Assembly (NCBI RefSeq): GCF_030817015.1
Contig: NZ_JAUSYS010000001.1
Location: forward strand, 744,001 to 808,000
Direction of reading: 5' to 3'
DNA: 64,000 bases
DNA from: Arthrobacter sp. V1I7
GTDB lineage: Bacteria > Actinomycetota > Actinomycetes > Actinomycetales > Micrococcaceae
Shown: positions 9,634 through 17,711 of the stretch, one piece after another
Position numbering within the stretch: the stretch's first letter is position 1
Layout of the letters: each line of letters starts with the position of its first letter
Notes under the pieces: generated by a model
The model's database searches: none
What the model was told of the DNA's origin: nothing
Seen by the model: the letters and a program-made list of their open reading frames with translations, nothing else
Program-made: the position numbers and the translations under genes

Positions 9634-10269
9634 TCATGGCGCGGCATGGCGGCCCACCCAGTCCACCAGCGGACGCAGCCGGTCCCAGAGCGCAGCGATT
9701 TCCCCGACAGCTTCCGGGGTGGCCGCCCACGTCGCCTGGCCCAAATACGCGCCGGCCGAGAGGGACTTGTGTTTCAGGAGTTCGGCCCTCGGATGCTCGG
9801 GAGGGAAGCCGCGGGGGACCGTCTTGAGTTTCTCCCCTTCCACGGCAAAGCCGGCGCGGGCAACGGCGTCCACGATGTGCTGCAGGGCGCCGCCCGTCCC
9901 GGAGGCATCAACAGAGTTACGGTACCGGACCAGCTGCGCGGGCGAATGGGAATGGTAGCCGCCACCCACCAGCAGGCCGTCGGCGCTCAGATGGAGGTGG
10001 TAGCCCAGGCCTTCCTGCGTGGACGCGAAGGCACCTTGCGCTGTTTTGTAGGGTGATTTGTCCTGCGAGAACCGAATATCCCTGTTGGGACGGAAGATCT
10101 TCCCCGGCCCGAACCTAGGTTCCAGTTCGTCGAGCAGCGCCATGAACGGATCCCTGATCAGGGCGTTATAGCTGTCCTTGTGCGCCAGCCACCACTCGCG
10201 GTTGTTGTTGTCTTCAAGTTCCGCATAGAACGCAAACGCCTCCGCGGGAATCCCCTGGAAAGTAGTCAT
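9634..10269 (-). CDS. DUF2461 domain-containing protein
   Basis: A 211-residue protein with DUF2461 hallmarks: FYAELEDNNNREWWLAHKDSY near the N-terminus, IFRPNRDIRFSQDKSPYK (residues about 57-74) and GYHLHLSADGLLVGGGYH. No enzyme activity is established for the family. The ATG at 10269 has no ribosome-binding site but lies 6 nt after TAGGAT (10281-10276 on the minus strand), so it is probably translated from a leaderless mRNA. Confidence 0.88.
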   Translation of the reverse strand: MTTFQGIPAEAFAFYAELEDNNNREWWLAHKDSYNALIRDPFMALLDELEPRFGPGKIFRPNRDIRFSQDKSPYKTAQGAFASTQEGLGYHLHLSADGLLVGGGYHSHSPAQLVRYRNSVDASGTGGALQHIVDAVARAGFAVEGEKLKTVPRGFPPEHPRAELLKHKSLSAGAYLGQATWAATPEAVGEIAALWDRLRPLVDWVGRHAAP

Positions 10270-10386
10270 AACGCGATCCTAGGCACCCCGGGCTGGTGGC
10301 AGCCACCGTCAAGACTGCTATGTGGATACAGGGAGTGTGCAAAAAACGGGCCGCGCACACGGGACGGTGCAAACAAGGGTATGCAA

Positions 10387-10429
10387 AACACCTCGCCCCG
10401 CCACGGAATCCGTGGCGGGGCGAGGTGTT
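10387..10429 (-). terminator. Intrinsic terminator of catalase gene
   Basis: A perfect 21-bp inverted repeat (10387-10407 with 10409-10429) ends 24 bp after the catalase stop codon. On the minus strand the stem is followed by a short T-run. It is one of the strongest hairpins in the window. Confidence 0.92.
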
Positions 10430-10453
10430 CTAGCAAATGCGTACGAGCCGCTA

Positions 10454-11971
10454 TTAGCCGATCTTGTTCGCTGCCTCGGCGCCGGAGGTGCCGCCGATGA
10501 CGCCAGCTTCAGCCGCGCCCAGGTTGGCGCGCAGCTTCGCGCCGAGCTCGGCGTCGACGTTGGTCCAGTACTGGATGGCGCGTTCCTTGATGCCGGCGTT
10601 CTTCACGCCGCCCACGGCACCGGTGATGGTCTCCAGCAGGCGTGCCTTTTCGCCGTCGTTGAACACTTCGCGGTACAGCGTGCCGGCCTGGCCGAAGTCG
10701 CCGTCCTCGGCATGCAGGGAGTGTGCGGAGAGCGTCAGCGCGCCGTCGTTCTCCCAGCCGCCTGCCGGGCTCTGCGGCTCCACGGCAGCCGGGCCGCCGA
10801 CAGAGTTCGGGGCGTAGACCGGTACCGAAGGAGCGTTGAAGTGGTAGCGCCCGGCGCCGTCCTGGCTGTAGTTGTTGACCTGGCTCTTGGGCAGGTTCAC
10901 GGGGAGCTGCGCGTGGTTGGTGCCCACGCGGTAGCGGTGTGCGTCCGCGTAGGAGAAGATGCGGGCCTGCAGCATCTTGTCCGGGGAAGCGGCAATGCCC
11001 GGCACGAAGTTCGAGGGCGCGAAGGTGGCCTGCTCGATCTGCGCGAAGTAGTTCTCCGGGTTCCGGTTCAGCTCCATGGTGCCGACCTTGATCAGCGGGT
11101 AGTCCGCGTGCGGCCAAACCTTGGTGAGGTCGAACGGGTTGAAGCGGTACGTCTTGGCGTCTTCGTACGGCATGACCTGGACGTGCAGGTCCCAGGACGG
11201 GAAATTGCCGGCGGCAATGTTTTCCTGCAGGTCGCGGATGTAGAAGTCCGCGTCCGATCCGGCCAGCGCCTCGGCCTCGTCGCCCGTGATGGAGTTGACG
11301 CCCTGGTTGGACTTGAAGTGGTACTTGACCCAGAAGCGCTCGCCCTCCGCATTGATCCACTGGTAGGTGTGCGAGCCGTAGCCCTGCATTTCACGCCAGG
11401 AGGCCGGCAGGCCACGGTCGCCCATGAGCCAGGTGACCTGGTGTGCGGACTCGGGGGAGAGGGTCCAGAAGTCCCACTGCATGTCCGCGTCGCGGAGGTG
11501 GCTGCCCGGGAGGCGCTTCTGCGAGTGGATGAAGTCCGGGAACTTGATGCCATCGCGGATGAAGAACACCGGGGTGTTGTTGCCGACGAGGTCGTAGTTG
11601 CCCTCGGTGGTGTAGAACTTCACCGCGAAGCCGCGGGGGTCGCGCCAGGTGTCGGGGGAGCCGTTTTCGCCGGCGACGGAGGAGAAGCGGATCAGCATCT
11701 CCGTATCAACTCCCGGCTGCAGGAAAGCGGCCTTGGTGTACTTTGAGACGTCTTCGGTGGTCTTGAAGGTACCGAACGCGCCGCCGCCCTTGGCGTGCAC
11801 TACGCGCTCCGGAACCCGCTCGCGGTTGAACTGTGCCAGCTTCTCGATCAGGTAGTGATCGGTCAGGATGATGGCGCCATCGGCGCCGGTTGCCTGGGAA
11901 TGGGCATCGGACGTGACCGGGGCGCCTGACTGGGTCGTCGACACTGCGGGCGCAGAGATGTTCTGAGTCAT
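10454..11971 (-). CDS. katA: Monofunctional haem catalase
   Basis: A 505-residue small-subunit (clade 3) catalase that converts H2O2 to water and oxygen. Visible active-site elements are the distal His in [14 protein letters not shown], the Asn in [14 protein letters not shown], the haem-side RFSSVAGE, and the proximal Tyr in [22 protein letters not shown] precedes the ATG. The gene lies 25 bp downstream of a Fur-family regulator on the same strand, and both sit behind one Fur-like inverted repeat. This implies a peroxide- or metal-responsive operon. It ends in a 21-bp perfect hairpin. Confidence 0.95.
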   Translation of the reverse strand: MTQNISAPAVSTTQSGAPVTSDAHSQATGADGAIILTDHYLIEKLAQFNRERVPERVVHAKGGGAFGTFKTTEDVSKYTKAAFLQPGVDTEMLIRFSSVAGENGSPDTWRDPRGFAVKFYTTEGNYDLVGNNTPVFFIRDGIKFPDFIHSQKRLPGSHLRDADMQWDFWTLSPESAHQVTWLMGDRGLPASWREMQGYGSHTYQWINAEGERFWVKYHFKSNQGVNSITGDEAEALAGSDADFYIRDLQENIAAGNFPSWDLHVQVMPYEDAKTYRFNPFDLTKVWPHADYPLIKVGTMELNRNPENYFAQIEQATFAPSNFVPGIAASPDKMLQARIFSYADAHRYRVGTNHAQLPVNLPKSQVNNYSQDGAGRYHFNAPSVPVYAPNSVGGPAAVEPQSPAGGWENDGALTLSAHSLHAEDGDFGQAGTLYREVFNDGEKARLLETITGAVGGVKNAGIKERAIQYWTNVDAELGAKLRANLGAAEAGVIGGTSGAEAANKIG

Positions 11972-11996
11972 CTTTCTCCTATTTCTAGTTTCTTGC

Positions 11997-12464
11997 TTAG
12001 TTTCGTTCTGAGGGAAGTTTTTGGCGGCGCTGGCAGTCTTCGCAGATGCCCTGGTACATCACGTCGGCGATCTGGATGGTCATCGGCTTGGTGCCCTCAT
12101 CCCAGTGCGGGGTGAGGCACGGCGCGTGGCCGACGGCGCATTCGACGTCTTCGACGCGGCCGCAGCCAATGCACACCGCGTGGTGGTGGTTGTCGCCCAC
12201 GCGCGTCTCATACAGGGCGGGGGAGTGCGGGGGCTCGAAGCGGCGCAACATCTGTAGATCCGTCAGGTCGCCCAGGACCACATAGACGGACTGCGCCGTC
12301 AGTTCGGGCAGTTCCTGGCGGGCGGCGGCGAGAATGCTCTCGGCCGGGGAGTGCGGATGGTGTTCGACGGCGGCGAGCACGGCGAGTCGCTGCTTCGTCA
12401 CCCGACGGCCGTGGGCACGCAGGGCGGCAGCCCATGCATCGTGAGCGCCGGCGGAAACTGTCAT
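11997..12464 (-). CDS. Fur-family regulator (FurA/PerR/CatR-like)
   Basis: A 155-residue Fur-family protein. The winged helix lies at about residues 10-85 ([38 protein letters not shown]). The metal region has [17 protein letters not shown] and a C-terminal CEDCQ, giving two CxxC pairs for structural zinc. It is transcribed into katA, as in FurA-KatG and CatR-type systems, so it probably represses catalase and itself until peroxide or metal changes. ATG at 12464 is preferred: an upstream in-frame TTG (12476) has no ribosome-binding site. TTGAAT at 12476-12471 could be a -10 for a leaderless transcript. Confidence 0.88.
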   Translation of the reverse strand: MTVSAGAHDAWAAALRAHGRRVTKQRLAVLAAVEHHPHSPAESILAAARQELPELTAQSVYVVLGDLTDLQMLRRFEPPHSPALYETRVGDNHHHAVCIGCGRVEDVECAVGHAPCLTPHWDEGTKPMTIQIADVMYQGICEDCQRRQKLPSERN

Positions 12465-12480
12465 GACCCTATTCAAGCAC

Positions 12481-12503
12481 TTATTATGATTGCCTCACAA
12501 TAA
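12481..12503. promoter_or_regulatory. Fur/PerR-like box upstream of fur-katA
   Basis: TTATTATGA-N5-TCACAATAA is a 9-bp inverted repeat with one mismatch, A/T-rich in a G/C-rich region. It lies 17-39 nt before the Fur-family ATG, overlapping where its promoter should be. Autoregulation is inferred. Confidence 0.7.
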
Positions 12504-12542
12504 GGCAAGGCTAACCCGGTTCCACGGCAGCACTGCGCACCC

Positions 12543-12548
12543 TAAAGT
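12543..12548 (+). promoter_or_regulatory. -10-like hexamer for a leaderless start
   Basis: TAAAGT ends 6 nt before the GTG at 12555, and there is no ribosome-binding site. The same spacing recurs at other genes in this window. Confidence 0.45.
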
Positions 12549-12554
12549 GACCGG

Positions 12555-13827
12555 GTGGGGAAATTTCTGGCGGACATCACGCCGCTGCGCGAGAGTCCGG
12601 CCTTCCGCCGTCTGTGGCTGGGCTCAGCAGTCTCCGCACTGGGCAGCCAACTGACCCTGGTGGCGGTCAGCCTGGAGGTCTACCGCCTCACCCAGGACAG
12701 CCTCTATGTGGGGTTGCTCAGCATCTTCGCGTTGGTCCCGCTCGTGTTCGGCGGCTTGATCGGGGGGCTCTATAGCGGACGCCCACGATCGCCGCAGGGT
12801 GGCACTGCTGGCCTCTTCAGTCCTGTGGTTGACCACCGCATCCCTGGCACTCCAGGCCTGGCTGCAGCTGGGAAACGTCTGGCTGCTCTATGTCCTTGTT
12901 GCCGTGCAGAGTGGCGCGCAGGCCATCAACCAGCCAGCGCGCAGCGCCATAATCCCGGTGCTGGTCCGCAAGGAACTGCTGCCGGCCGCCAATGCCCTGA
13001 GCATGATGAGCTTCGGCCTGAGCATGACGGCCGGGCCCCTGCTGGCCGGAGTGCTGGTGGCCTCGGTCGGCTTCGCCTGGACGTATTCGATCGACGTAGT
13101 CAGCTTTGCCTTCGCGTTCTGGGCGCTCCTGAAGCTGCCGCCCATGCCGCCGGGGGAGCATGCCCGGCCAGCGGGGCTGCGATCCGTCGTCGAGGGCTTC
13201 CGGTTCCTAGGTACGCGGCCCAACCTGCGGATGACCTTCATCATCGATCTTGTCGCCATGATCTTCGCCCAGCCCCGGGCGCTGCTGCCCGCGATCGGCG
13301 CGCTGATGATCGGCGGCGGCGAGGCCACGGTGGGTATCCTGCTCGCGTCGACCGCCGTCGGAGCTTTCCTGGCCGGGCTTTTCTCCGGGCCGCTGGGAGC
13401 GGTGCGCCGGCAGGGAGCCGCCGTCGTCTGGTCCGTGATGGGCTGGGGAGCCTCGATTGCCGGCTTCGGCCTGGTGGTGCTGCTCGCCGGTCGCTCGGGC
13501 GAGGGCGGGGTGACGCTGTGGCTGCTGCCGGCGGCACTTTGTTGCGCGCTCGCCGGCATTGCCGACTCCATCAGTGCGGTCTTCCGTACGACCATTCTGC
13601 AGGCCTCCGCCCCGGACCATCTGCGGGGGCGGCTTCAGGGTGTCTTCATTGTTGTGGTGGCCGGTGGCCCGCGGGTGGGGGACATGCTCGCAGGTGGCGG
13701 GACTAAACTTTTGAGTGAGGGTTGGGTCCTGTTGCTGGGTGGTTTGCTATGCATCGTGGTGGCATGGGTGGTGGCGCACCTGCAGTCGGGCTTCCTGAAG
13801 TACGACGCGCGGAACCCCGTCCCATAG
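12555..13827 (+). pseudogene. MFS transporter, frameshifted near residue 73
   Basis: Translation from GTG 12555 gives a normal MFS N-terminus (ESPAFRRLWLGSAVSALGSQL; LIGGLY). The frame breaks at about 12771. The expected loop continues one frame over (IADAHDRRRVALLASSVLW) and runs to a stop at 13827, covering helices 3-12. The two halves together make a typical 12-helix, roughly 420-residue exporter-like MFS protein. The break needs a net loss of two bases (or gain of one), possibly including a few codons of the A-loop. It is either a real pseudogene or a sequence error. Divergent from the fur-katA operon. Confidence 0.82.
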
Positions 13828-13891
13828 CGGTTCGTTTTTCCGGAAGAAGCGGTTCCCGGAACGCCAACGGGAGCCCGAGGTGGGAGGGACA

Positions 13892-14761
13892 GTGCATCGA
13901 CATCACAATGGCCTGAAGACCGCGGCCCTGTTCGGCGTACTGTGGACGGTGTTGCTCGGACTGGGCGCGCTGATCGGATCCAGCACGCGTAGCGCTGCGC
14001 CGATCTGGATCATGGCCCTGGTCGGCGTCGGCACCACGGCGTACGGGTACTGGAACAGCGACAAAATTGCCATCAGGGTGATGCAGGCCTACCCGGTGGC
14101 GGAAGCCGACGCTCCGCAGCTCTACCAGATCGTCCGGGAGCTCTCCACCCGGGCGCAGCGGCCGATGCCCAGGATTTACATTTCGCCGACGATGTCCCCG
14201 AATGCCTTTGCCACCGGACGGGACCCGCAGAATGCGGCCGTGTGCTGCACCGCGGGGATCCTCCGGCTCCTTGATGCCCGGGAGCTCCGCGCGGTGCTGG
14301 GCCACGAGCTGATGCACGTCTACAACCGGGACATCCTGACCTCCTCGGTGGCCGCCGCCGTCGCCGGCGTCATCACCTCGGTGGGGCAGATGCTGCTGTT
14401 CTTCGGCGGCGGGGACCGCCGCAATGCGAACCCGCTGGCGATGCTCGCGATGGCGCTGTTGGCCCCGTTCGCCGCGGCACTGATCCAGATGGCCATATCC
14501 CGCACCCGGGAGTTCGACGCCGATGAGGACGGCGCCGTGCTGACCGGGGATCCGCTCGCACTCGCCTCGGCCCTGCGCAAGATCGAGCAGGGCGTGCAGC
14601 TGGCGCCGCTGCCGCCGGACCAGCAGCTGGTCAATGCCTCGCACCTGATGATCGCGAACCCGTTCCGCGGCCCGGGCATGGCGAAGCTGTTCTCGACGCA
14701 TCCGCCAATGAATGAGCGGATCGGGCGGCTGGAGCGGATGGCGGGGAGGCCGCTGGTCTGA
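13892..14761 (+). CDS. htpX: HtpX-like membrane zinc metalloprotease (M48)
   Basis: A 289-residue M48 peptidase with two N-terminal membrane segments (TAALFGVLWTVLLGLGALI; APIWIMALVGVGT). The zinc motif HELMH is in LGHELMHVYNRD, and the third ligand is in TREFDADEDGA. Two more hydrophobic segments follow the HExxH. It degrades misfolded membrane proteins. GTG at 13892 was chosen because GGGAGGGA lies just upstream and VHRHHNGLKTA matches the usual start. htpX normally lies next to yajQ; here a decayed element separates them. Confidence 0.92.
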   Translation: MHRHHNGLKTAALFGVLWTVLLGLGALIGSSTRSAAPIWIMALVGVGTTAYGYWNSDKIAIRVMQAYPVAEADAPQLYQIVRELSTRAQRPMPRIYISPTMSPNAFATGRDPQNAAVCCTAGILRLLDARELRAVLGHELMHVYNRDILTSSVAAAVAGVITSVGQMLLFFGGGDRRNANPLAMLAMALLAPFAAALIQMAISRTREFDADEDGAVLTGDPLALASALRKIEQGVQLAPLPPDQQLVNASHLMIANPFRGPGMAKLFSTHPPMNERIGRLERMAGRPLV

Positions 14762-14769
14762 TTGCCTGC

Positions 14770-14793
14770 TAGCTGCGGAAGTTCACGAACTGC
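14770..14793. repeat. Left attachment-site repeat (copy of yajQ 3' end)
   Basis: The 24 bp from TAGCTGCGG to CGAACTGC are identical to 16403-16426; the bases on both sides differ. The core contains the dyad AGTTC-AC-GAACT (14780-14791), a plausible recombinase crossover site. TGCGGAC recurs three times at about 14875-14902, which could be integrase arm sites or relic sequence. Confidence 0.85.
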
Positions 14794-14921
14794 CCGCTAC
14801 TAATTGGATGATGTTGACAACCGCGAAATTCCGGCCTTTATGGTTGGCCGTGACGGCACGGAAATGGCCCATTGCGGACCTCTTGCGGACTTTCTGCGGA
14901 CTGGACAGCCTCGCCAACGAG

Positions 14922-14953
14922 AAACCCCGCCAGTCACCGCGACTGGCGGGGTT
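14922..14953 (-). terminator. Terminator of the element's secreted-protein gene
   Basis: AACCCCGCCAGTC (14923-14935) pairs perfectly with GACTGGCGGGGTT (14941-14953) across a 5-nt loop. It lies 15 bp after the stop codon of the minus-strand gene at 14969. Confidence 0.85.
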
Positions 14954-14968
14954 CTCTGTGCGTGGTCG

Positions 14969-15379
14969 TTAGTAGCGGACGACGTACGTCCTGCTGAACC
15001 GGTAGCTGACCTGGTTCCCTAACGTGCCCTTGACGCGGACGACGAACTTATCGCCTTTGCTTTCCCAGACCGGCGGCCCCCAGACCTTAGTGGTGTTAGA
15101 CCAGCCGCCTGCGAAGATTTTGCCGTTCCTGAACCAACGGTATTCCAGCTTGGTGCCCTTGGGCCAGCCGTACTTGTTCGCCCTCAGGACTGTTCCTGGG
15201 GTGACGTATACGGTGGACTTACCGGCTGTGCATTTCGCGGTAGTTTGGGCACATGTGGCGGGCGAGCGTCCGTTGGCGCTTGCCGGGGCCGCCGTCACGA
15301 GGCCTCCTGCTCCCAGGGCAACGGAAAGGGCGGCAGCGGCTGCTGCTTTACGGAAGATCGATCGTTTCAATGCTGGCAC
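14969..15379 (-). CDS. Small secreted protein of unknown function (element cargo)
   Basis: A 136-residue protein. It begins with a clear Sec signal peptide (basic KRSIFRKAA, then an Ala/Leu-rich core, cleavage near APASANG). The mature part, about 100 residues, has YGWPKGTKLEYRWFRNGK and GDKFVVRVKGT, a pattern seen in Ig-like or SLH-associated surface-protein repeats of related bacteria. Two Cys (ATCAQTTAKC) could form a disulfide. GTG at 15379 was chosen because AGGAGGTG lies about 10 nt upstream and the signal peptide starts there. It has its own terminator and lies inside the integrated element, so it may be its cargo. Function unknown. Confidence 0.72.
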   Translation of the reverse strand: MPALKRSIFRKAAAAAALSVALGAGGLVTAAPASANGRSPATCAQTTAKCTAGKSTVYVTPGTVLRANKYGWPKGTKLEYRWFRNGKIFAGGWSNTTKVWGPPVWESKGDKFVVRVKGTLGNQVSYRFSRTYVVRY

Positions 15380-15552
15380 GGTTCCCCGCACCTCCTGTCG
15401 GTGGTTGGCAGATAAATTTTGGCTGCTGAACGCTTCCGACATACACCGTCTACGGCGCCCCCGAGCATGAGTATAGCCACAAGGGTCCCAGGGGCATCAA
15501 AGGCGCAGGGCCTAGGCAGGAAGGAATCCGGGGAGCCGGTTTCCCCACGTGA

Positions 15553-16382
15553 TGCCACGTAGGTTTTGAGCAATGGGCTGCAGCCCAGGTGTGGGCCACC
15601 GGGACCAAGCTGAAAGCCGAACAAGCGCTCGCAATAGCTACGTTCCGCGAATCACCAATCCGGACGATACTGCCGTCCCAGGTACAGGCTTGGGTCGAGG
15701 GGATGTCCGTGAGGCTGGCGCCGGCCACTGTAAAGGTCTACTACGGCATCGTCAGTTCCGCCTTCCGCGCCGCGGTCACGGATAAGATCATCGCGGAAAA
15801 TCCCTGCGCGGGCGCGAAGCTGCCCTGTGAGCGGCGTCGTGAAGCAGCTATGACAATCCACGGTGGGGCAGTTGGGGGACACTCTAAGGGCCGCTCCGGA
15901 CTGGTTTGCCCCCTTCATCTCCGTCTGCGCTTTCGCGGGACTGCGCTTGGGGGAAGCAGCAGGCCTGAGGTTGGCGGACGTTGATTTTTTGCACAGGACC
16001 TTCAGCGTTTCTCGGCGGATTCAAGGAAACACTAAAGCGGCGACGGAGGTCGTCCCGCCCAAGCATGGCTCCGAACGGGTTGTCTACGTAGCGGATGATC
16101 TGGTCCAGATCCTAGCCATGCACGTCAAAACCATCGGAGTCTTCGGCGATGAGAAATGGCTGTTGGGGTACGGCGGAACCTACTTCAACCGCAACTCACC
16201 GGCCGACCGCTGGCGGCAGGTCCGCAAAGCCTCCCACATAGGGGGAGTTCACCCTCAACGCTTACTCCCACCTCTGGCCTACTGCCGAAGACAAAACGAG
16301 GACCGCGGGATCAAGGCTGATCGCTGCGGTCCTCGAGGGTTCTGCGGACTCTGCGCGGACTATGGAACCAACTTCCCTGTAG
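15553..16382 (+). pseudogene. Tyrosine recombinase/integrase, truncated, frameshifted, internally deleted
   Basis: The remnant starts within the core-binding domain (QWAAAQVWATGTKLKAEQAL; ILPSQVQAWVEGMS; VYYGIVSSAFRAAVTDKII). The frame changes at about 15855-15866. The catalytic domain then begins normally with the first catalytic Arg (FAPFISVCAFAGLRLGEAAGL) and runs to WRQVRKASHIG. After a G-run slip near 16243, FTL is joined directly to NAYSHLWPTAEDKTRTA, the C-terminal Tyr box. The HxxR box and the preceding HDLRH-type segment are missing, so the enzyme cannot be active. The stop is at 16380-16382, just before the right 24-bp repeat. The N-terminal arm-binding domain is also absent. Confidence 0.87.
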
Positions 16383-16401
16383 TCACAAGGAAAAATCGGC
16401 C

Positions 16402-16893
16402 TTAGCTGCGGAAGTTCACGAACTGCAGGTCGGCCTCGTCGAAGCCCTTCAGCAGGTTCATGGTTTCCTGCAGGTCATCGCGGGACTTGGAGGTCACGCG
16501 CAGCTCGTCGCCCTGGATCTGGGACTTAACCGATTTGGGGGCCTCGTCGCGGATGAGCTTGTTGATCTTCTTGGCGAGGTCCTGGGCAATGCCCTCCTTG
16601 ATGGAGGTCTCGAGCCGGAATTCCTTGCCGGAGGCGTAGGGCTCCCCGGTGTCGAGGGATTTCAGCGAGATGCCGCGGCGGATGAGCTTGGACTGCAGCA
16701 CGTCCAGGACGGCCAGCACGCGCTCTTCGGAATTTGCCTTCATCAGGATCTTCTCGCCGCTGAAATCGACCTCGGCGCCGACGCCCTTGAAGTCGTAGCG
16801 CTGGACCAGTTCCTTCTGGGCCTGGTGCAGCGCATTCGCGACTTCCTGCTTGTCGACCTTGCTGACGACGTCGAATGTGGATTCGCCTGCCAT
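16402..16893 (-). CDS. yajQ: YajQ-family nucleotide-binding protein
   Basis: A 163-residue protein of the YajQ/DUF520 family, built from two ferredoxin-like folds. Recognisable segments are STFDVVSKVDKQEV, YDFKGVGAEVDF, FRLETSIKEGIAQDLAKKIN and the C-terminus DLQFVNFRS. Some homologues bind cyclic di-GMP; others bind RNA or nucleotides, so the ligand here is open. AGGAGGACAGTC precedes the ATG. Its last eight codons and stop form the attachment site of the adjacent element, and the intact C-terminus shows that integration restored the gene. Confidence 0.93.
   Translation of the reverse strand: MAGESTFDVVSKVDKQEVANALHQAQKELVQRYDFKGVGAEVDFSGEKILMKANSEERVLAVLDVLQSKLIRRGISLKSLDTGEPYASGKEFRLETSIKEGIAQDLAKKINKLIRDEAPKSVKSQIQGDELRVTSKSRDDLQETMNLLKGFDEADLQFVNFRS
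16403..16426. repeat. Right attachment-site repeat inside yajQ 3' end
   Basis: Identical over 24 bp to 14770-14793. It includes part of the yajQ stop codon and its final codons (read on the minus strand). Confidence 0.85.
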
Positions 16894-17092
16894 GACTGTC
16901 CTCCTGGTGGTTGCCGGGTGCCTGTGAATGGCCCTGATGTCTGCATTCCAGCCTAATACGGATGCCTCGGATATGAAGGCCGGTGAGGCAGTACCAGATT
17001 CACAGTTCGCTTACAGCCGAGGCAGGGCGGGAAGGAAGCTTGGGCGGTCATAGTTGCAATGGTTTGTTAGTACGGCTCGAAAGGCGATGAAC

Positions 17093-17347
17093 ATGCACCG
17101 CAAGGCCATCCGATATGTCACACGTTCCACCGCTGCTGCCGCAGGCAGTATTGCCACGACCGCGACGTCGGTGGCCGCCGCGGCGCTGGCCGCCTCCATC
17201 ATCTTCAGTCCGGCCGCGGATGTCTCCTCCCGGCTCGACGGCGTCCAGGCGGATCTCGCGCGTGCGGTCCAGCTGAATCAGATCACGGAGGACCAGGCGT
17301 CCAGGTTCGAGGCCAAGATCGCCGCGCGCATCCTCGGAGAGGCCTGA
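17093..17347 (+). CDS. Small exported protein of unknown function
   Basis: An 84-residue protein. A basic start (MHRKAIRYVTR) is followed by a long Ala/Thr-rich hydrophobic stretch to about residue 40 that looks like a signal peptide or membrane anchor. The remainder (SRLDGVQADLARAVQLNQITEDQASRFEAKIAARI) is a predicted amphipathic helix. GAAAGG lies 8 nt before the ATG at 17093; an ATG at 17087 is also in frame. No family recognised. It lies between yajQ and tRNA-Tyr. Confidence 0.6.
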   Translation: MHRKAIRYVTRSTAAAAGSIATTATSVAAAALAASIIFSPAADVSSRLDGVQADLARAVQLNQITEDQASRFEAKIAARILGEA

Positions 17348-17497
17348 GTTTCCGGGCTTTTTGGGGCCTCAGGGCGCCGATTCGATTCTTCGGCGGAAGT
17401 TCTGTAAAGTTGTCTTGCCCGCGGTTGCTGGAAGCGGAACGGACTGGAAACAGCCGTTCTGCAGCTGGAAGCCGCGAGTGATCTTCTTTTGAAGTTC

Positions 17498-17579
17498 GGC
17501 AGATTACCCGAGCGGCCAAAGGGGGCTGACTGTAAATCAGCTGGCAACGCCTACGGGGGTTCGAATCCCTCATCTGCCA
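17498..17579 (+). tRNA. tRNA-Tyr (GTA)
   Basis: The acceptor stem GGCAGAT pairs with ATCTGCC. The anticodon arm GCTGA-CTGTAAA-TCAGC has anticodon GTA. A long variable arm follows, as expected for a bacterial class II tRNA-Tyr, then the T-arm GGGGGTTCGAATCCCT. CC follows the discriminator base. A strong terminator follows. Confidence 0.95.
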
Positions 17580-17586
17580 CCCTTGG

Positions 17587-17628
17587 AAAAGCCTCCGGAA
17601 CCAACAGGTTCCGGAGGCTTTTTCTTTT
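17587..17628 (+). terminator. Intrinsic terminator after tRNA-Tyr
   Basis: AAAAGCCTCCGGAACC (17587-17602) pairs perfectly with GGTTCCGGAGGCTTTT (17607-17622) across the loop AACA; a T-rich run follows. Confidence 0.93.
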
Positions 17629-17711
17629 GAGTCTCCTCGAACATCCTTTGACGGTTCCCAGTCCGGCGTCTCCCGATCGCATGCCCGACACCGCGGACCG
17701 CGGCCGAGAAC

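Larger units (their letters stand above)
14770..16426. mobile_element. Decayed integrative element in the yajQ 3' end
   Basis: Perfect 24-bp direct repeats (14770-14793 and 16403-16426) bracket a 1.6-kb segment. It contains a secreted-protein gene on the minus strand and a tyrosine-integrase pseudogene on the plus strand that abuts the right repeat. The right repeat overlaps the last codons and stop of yajQ; the left copy is a free duplicate 9 bp after htpX. This is the pattern left by site-specific integration with regeneration of the target gene's end. Removing one repeat plus the insert would restore htpX-yajQ adjacency. Confidence 0.82.

Noticed and set aside
15867..16400. An intact integrase start at 15863
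   Set aside because: The upstream core-binding region and the downstream Tyr box lie in other frames, so this is a middle fragment of a pseudogene.
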